Positions 6,456-8,804 of a stretch of DNA of 8,804 nucleotides are shown in pieces. The notes under the pieces were generated by a model. The model was not told the DNA's origin and made no database searches. It worked only from the letters and a program-made list of their open reading frames with translations. Within the stretch, counting starts at the first letter, position 1; every line of letters starts with the position of its first letter. The stretch is from Blastocatellia bacterium. GTDB taxonomy: Bacteria > Acidobacteriota > Blastocatellia > Chloracidobacteriales > JADJPF01. The position numbers and the translations under genes were made by a program. The DNA lies in contig JAEUQL010000139.1 in the NCBI GenBank assembly GCA_016789295.1, forward strand, positions 1 through 8,804, given 5' to 3'.

Positions 6456-6484
6456 ATGATACAATTGCAGTTACCCGATTGCAA
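6456..6484 (-). promoter_or_regulatory. Candidate sigma70-type promoter of the DUF4388 gene (proximal)
   Basis: On the minus strand TTGCAA (6479-6484) and TATCAT (6456-6461; 5 of 6 consensus matches) are separated by 17 bases. This predicts a leader of about 30 bases before ATG 6417. It would also explain why the upstream TTG start at 6504 is unlikely. Confidence 0.4.
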
Positions 6485-6543
6485 CAAAGTAGATTTGCAA
6501 ACAATATCTATTTGACAGACCAAGCAGTCCATCGACTTCTATT

Positions 6544-6572
6544 TGTATAGCTATAATACTCAGCTCTGACAA
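6544..6572 (-). promoter_or_regulatory. Candidate sigma70-type promoter of the DUF4388 gene (distal)
   Basis: On the minus strand TTGTCA (6567-6572; 5 of 6 matches) and TATACA (6544-6549; 4 of 6) are 17 bases apart, just after the kinase stop. The gap between kinase and DUF4388 genes is 180 bases and AT-rich, so chance matches are possible. Confidence 0.35.
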
Positions 6573-6597
6573 TTATAATTACCTTAGCAGCTATGAT

Positions 6598-7500
6598 TTA
6601 AGGCTGTTGAAGAATAGGCATGTTCTGCAAAGTATCTCCTGAACTGATCCTTGCAGCCATCAATTCATAAGCAAACTTTGCTGTAGTTTCTGGCCTCTCT
6701 TTTGGATCTTTTGAGAGTGCACGCAGTACAACTTCCTCTACTTCGGTAGAAAGGTGTTGATTATATTTTCTTGGTGCAACCGGGGGTTCTTTGAGGTGTT
6801 TTTGTAGTATCTCTTGTGCAGTTTTGCCAGTAAAAGGTACTCGCCCTGTTAGCATTCTGTAGACTAAAACTCCTAGACTGTATATATCTGAGCGTTCGTC
6901 TATATCTTTTCCAGAATAGCGTTCTGGGGAAAGATATTCAGGAGTGCCTACGACAAAACCTTGCTGAGTGAGTGGCATATTGCCATCGTTTAAGAGCTTA
7001 CCTATACCAAAATCTATCAGTTTCACAACTTCTGTGCCGTCTTCCAGGTGATGAAGAAATATGTTTCCTGGCTTCAAATCTCTGTGCAGGATGCCTTTTT
7101 GGTGTGCAAGGCCGAGAGCAGAACAGACGGGCTGAATAATCTCCATAACACGCTCAAGACGAAGCACTTTCAACTGCTTCAGTTCACTGCTGAGCGTCTG
7201 ACCATTTAGAAGCTCCATAACAATGTAGGACTCATTCTTGTCTGTCTCATCATAGTCATAGATGATCACTACATTGGGGTGTTTGACAGAAGCTGTAGTA
7301 TAGGCTTCGAGTTGGAATCTGCGTCGTCTGGTGGCATCGCGAGAGAGTTCTGGATTTAGGAGTTTCAGCGCGGCCAGATCGCCTATGTGTAGACGCTCTG
7401 TAGCAAAAACATACGCCATGCCTCCATCGCCTATGTGACGAGTCAACTTGTACTTTCTATCTAGAATTGTGCCAAGATAACTTGAAGCAGCAATAGTCAT
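6598..7500 (-). CDS. Soluble PknB-type serine/threonine protein kinase
   Basis: This 300-residue protein is an almost bare Hanks-type kinase domain. All catalytic elements are present: Gly-rich loop GDGGMAYV (24-31), ATP-anchoring K46 in AALKLL, helix-C E65, catalytic loop HRDLKPGN (139-146), DFG (163-165), activation-segment GTPEYLSPE (185-193), D205 in DERSDIYSLG and the late R269. It should therefore be active, transferring phosphate from ATP to Ser/Thr. Unlike classical PknB it has no transmembrane segment, PASTA repeats or other sensor; a short tail after about 285 ends the protein. It is presumably cytoplasmic and takes its signal from a partner. It lies 115 bases downstream of rpoA and upstream of the DUF4388 protein, all on one strand, so these are candidate partners or substrates (inference). 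The Shine-Dalgarno before ATG 7500 is weak. Confidence 0.93.
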   Translation of the reverse strand: MTIAASSYLGTILDRKYKLTRHIGDGGMAYVFATERLHIGDLAALKLLNPELSRDATRRRRFQLEAYTTASVKHPNVVIIYDYDETDKNESYIVMELLNGQTLSSELKQLKVLRLERVMEIIQPVCSALGLAHQKGILHRDLKPGNIFLHHLEDGTEVVKLIDFGIGKLLNDGNMPLTQQGFVVGTPEYLSPERYSGKDIDERSDIYSLGVLVYRMLTGRVPFTGKTAQEILQKHLKEPPVAPRKYNQHLSTEVEEVVLRALSKDPKERPETTAKFAYELMAARISSGDTLQNMPILQQP

Positions 7501-7517
7501 ATCTAGAGACTTTATTT

Positions 7518-7572
7518 CAGAAACCTTTTCTTAACTAGCTGTAACTAACAAGATATATAACAAAGGTTTCTG
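7518..7572 (-). promoter_or_regulatory. Long inverted repeat between rpoA and the kinase gene
   Basis: CAGAAACCTTT (7518-7528) and AAAGGTTTCTG (7562-7572) are perfect 11-base arms around a 33-base loop. The outer flanks continue to match (TTTATT beyond both arms, with a small bulge). The structure starts 17 bases upstream of the kinase ATG, whose Shine-Dalgarno is poor. Inside the loop TAACTA occurs twice, 10 bases apart (7532 and 7542). It may be an attenuator, a translational control hairpin or a processing site; it lacks the T-run of a simple terminator. Confidence 0.5.
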
Positions 7573-7586
7573 AGTAATAAACTACC

Positions 7587-7600
7587 CAAAAACCTTTTTG
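7587..7600 (-). repeat. Short palindrome just downstream of rpoA
   Basis: CAAAAACCTTTTTG consists of six-base complementary arms with only a 2-base centre, 16 bases past the rpoA stop. A DNA palindrome is clear; as an RNA hairpin the loop would be too tight unless the inner pairs open. Terminator function is weakly supported. Confidence 0.25.
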
Positions 7601-7615
7601 AACTGTCGGAACCTA

Positions 7616-8584
7616 TTATATATCCTGACGCAATTGCAGACCCATTGCGCTAAGTATCTCTTTGATCTCGTTGAGTGACTTGCGACCAAAATTGCGAGTC
7701 ATCAAGAGTTCTCGCTCAGACTTCTGCAGAAGTTCTCTCAAGGTCTTTACATCTGCATTTCGCAAACAGTTGTAAGCACGAACAGAAAGCTCCAGGTGTT
7801 CTATAGGAACATCAAGGTCTTCTTGGGGTCGTATCTCTAAAGTTATATCATCTTTGACTTCTGCAGTGATCCGCTCTTCTTCACCTGTGAAGATCCTCAT
7901 ATGGTCTTTGATCAGCTTTGCTGCTAGTGCAAGAGCAAGGTCTGGCTCAATACTGCCGTTTGTCCATATCTCAAGTACCAGACGCTCATAATCTTCTGTA
8001 TTCTCATCAATTCGCACTGGCTCAACACGGAAATTAACCTTTTCAACAGGTGTGTGTGAAGAGTCTATGGTGATAAAACCAAGTGGTAGTTCTGGGTCAT
8101 AGTTGCGGTCTGCTGAAACATATCGGCGCCCCCGCTTCAGTTTCATCTCCATATTTAAAGAGCCACCCTCGGCTACAGTGGCGATGTAGACATTTTCAGA
8201 AAGAATTTCGACAGATGAATCTGTCTGGATATCATTAGAAGTTACTACTTTTGAGCCTGTCACATTTAGTGAAAGCATTGCAGGACCTGGCCCATATAGC
8301 TTAAATGCTATCTTCTTGAGATTGAGAATGATGTCTGTGGCATCCTCAACTACTCCAGGAGCAGGAGAGAACTCGTGCATTATTCCTTCTATGCGAACTG
8401 CTGTGATGGCAGCTCCTTCTATAGAGGAGAGTAGCGCACGGCGTAGGCTATTTCCAATAACTGTGGCGAAGCCTTTTTCAAAAGGCTCTGCTGTAAATTT
8501 GCCGTAACGACCAGTTAAAGTCTCTTCCTCACAAACTACTCTTTTCGGCCTTTGAAGACCATTCCAAATGATTGGCTGCTCCAA
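7616..8584 (-). CDS. rpoA: DNA-directed RNA polymerase subunit alpha
   Basis: The alpha subunit dimerises to nucleate RNA polymerase assembly and contacts promoter UP elements and activators. From TTG 8584 the protein has 322 residues, the usual length. The N-terminal domain shows GLQRPKR (9-15), YGKFTAEPFEKGFATVIGNS (27-46), LRRALLSSIEGAAITAV (47-63) and HEFSPAPGVVEDATDIILNL (70-89). The C-terminal domain (about 255-315) shows LSVRAYNCLRNA, with R269 and N272 matching the DNA-contacting E. coli R265 and N268, and TRNFGRKSLNEIKEIL. The frame stays open upstream to GTG 8746, but those extra 54 residues look nothing like RpoA. TTG 8584 is preceded by GGAG 11 bases upstream. No ATG or GTG fits the family N-terminus, so the exact start is uncertain. 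Unlike in most bacteria, rplQ does not follow; a kinase does. Confidence 0.95.
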   Translation of the reverse strand: MEQPIIWNGLQRPKRVVCEEETLTGRYGKFTAEPFEKGFATVIGNSLRRALLSSIEGAAITAVRIEGIMHEFSPAPGVVEDATDIILNLKKIAFKLYGPGPAMLSLNVTGSKVVTSNDIQTDSSVEILSENVYIATVAEGGSLNMEMKLKRGRRYVSADRNYDPELPLGFITIDSSHTPVEKVNFRVEPVRIDENTEDYERLVLEIWTNGSIEPDLALALAAKLIKDHMRIFTGEEERITAEVKDDITLEIRPQEDLDVPIEHLELSVRAYNCLRNADVKTLRELLQKSERELLMTRNFGRKSLNEIKEILSAMGLQLRQDI

Positions 8585-8804
8585 TTTACCTTTTTCTCCT
8601 TTACCTATTCCTTGGTTTAGACTTGGCCTCCTAGATTCGTTTAATGAACTCAGGAGACTACTTGTGCAAACAATAATGTTTAAATTGTTATGGCTATAAC
8701 CGGCAAATTTTACAACACAAAAGCTGGAAATAGTAGAGCCGCTCACCCATTATCTGTAAACACCGCCTACTCTTCTTTAGAGAAGAGAGTTTGATCAGAG
8801 TGAG
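8585..8804 (-). other. Leader / upstream region of rpoA
   Basis: These 220 bases carry no convincing gene. On the minus strand there is a perfect AGGAGG (8627-8632) with no start codon at the right distance, followed by further purine runs up to AAAGGAG before TTG 8584. A 7-bp hairpin lies at 8770-8787 (CTCTTCT, loop TTAG, AGAAGAG). No end of rpsD, the usual upstream neighbour of rpoA, is seen. The rpoA promoter is probably here or beyond, but I could not choose a convincing one. Confidence 0.5.

Noticed and set aside
6418..6504. N-terminal extension of the DUF4388 protein from TTG 6504.
   Set aside because: The extra 29 residues do not resemble the family, the likely -10/-35 lies within this stretch, and ATG 6417 has a good ribosome site.
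8585..8746. 54-residue N-terminal extension of RpoA from GTG 8746.
   Set aside because: The residues are unlike any RpoA start and the protein would be about 50 residues too long. The frame is open but probably not translated as part of RpoA.
8785..8804. AGAGTTTGATCA near the right edge resembles the 5' end of 16S rRNA.
   Set aside because: The following bases (GAGTGAG) do not continue as the universal TGGCTCAG, so this is a chance match of about 12 bases.

Overview
This 8.8 kb window looks like chromosomal DNA from a bacterium with roughly 40-45% GC. The serine/threonine kinase beside a DUF4388-type protein with a J-like domain, together with the Hfq and RpoA variants, suggests an Acidobacteriota-like lineage (possibly Blastocatellia). 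That placement is inferred from gene content and style; no rRNA gene is present to confirm it.

Layout. The left end (about 1-1754) reads rightward: the 3' end of a sugar/nucleoside-type ABC transporter permease, a small unrecognised protein, and an Hfq-family RNA chaperone. The Hfq has a very long tail built from Arg-Asp repeats. From about 1894 to the right end, everything reads leftward. In transcription order these are rpoA (RNA polymerase alpha), a soluble PknB-type Ser/Thr kinase, a DUF4388/J-like/Pro-Tyr-Gln-rich scaffold-like protein, and a two-gene unit that looks like a polymorphic toxin followed by its immunity protein. The rightward and leftward blocks converge at 1755-1893, which holds a perfect 8-bp hairpin.

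The toxin/immunity-like pair (1894-4451) is the most unusual part. Sampled lines are about 25-38% GC, against about 43-55% in the flanking genes. It encodes a 599-residue protein with a disordered Asn/Ser-rich N-terminus, an Ala/Gly-rich hydrophobic middle and a compact C-terminal domain rich in candidate catalytic His/Arg residues. Five bases later comes a 250-residue acidic protein made of two diverged copies of one domain. The Shine-Dalgarno of the second gene lies inside the last codons of the first. This is the classic arrangement of an effector with a coupled immunity gene, probably acquired horizontally. I cannot name the toxin family or the delivery route, so it is the best candidate here for an undescribed system.

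Two other points matter. First, the Hfq core has lost or replaced several RNA-contacting residues, while its tail is a mixed-charge RD repeat reminiscent in composition of eukaryotic RNA-binding proteins. Second, rpoA is not linked to rplQ or, within the visible 220 bases, to rpsD. Instead it is followed by the kinase and the DUF4388 protein, an uncommon neighbourhood for a core transcription gene.
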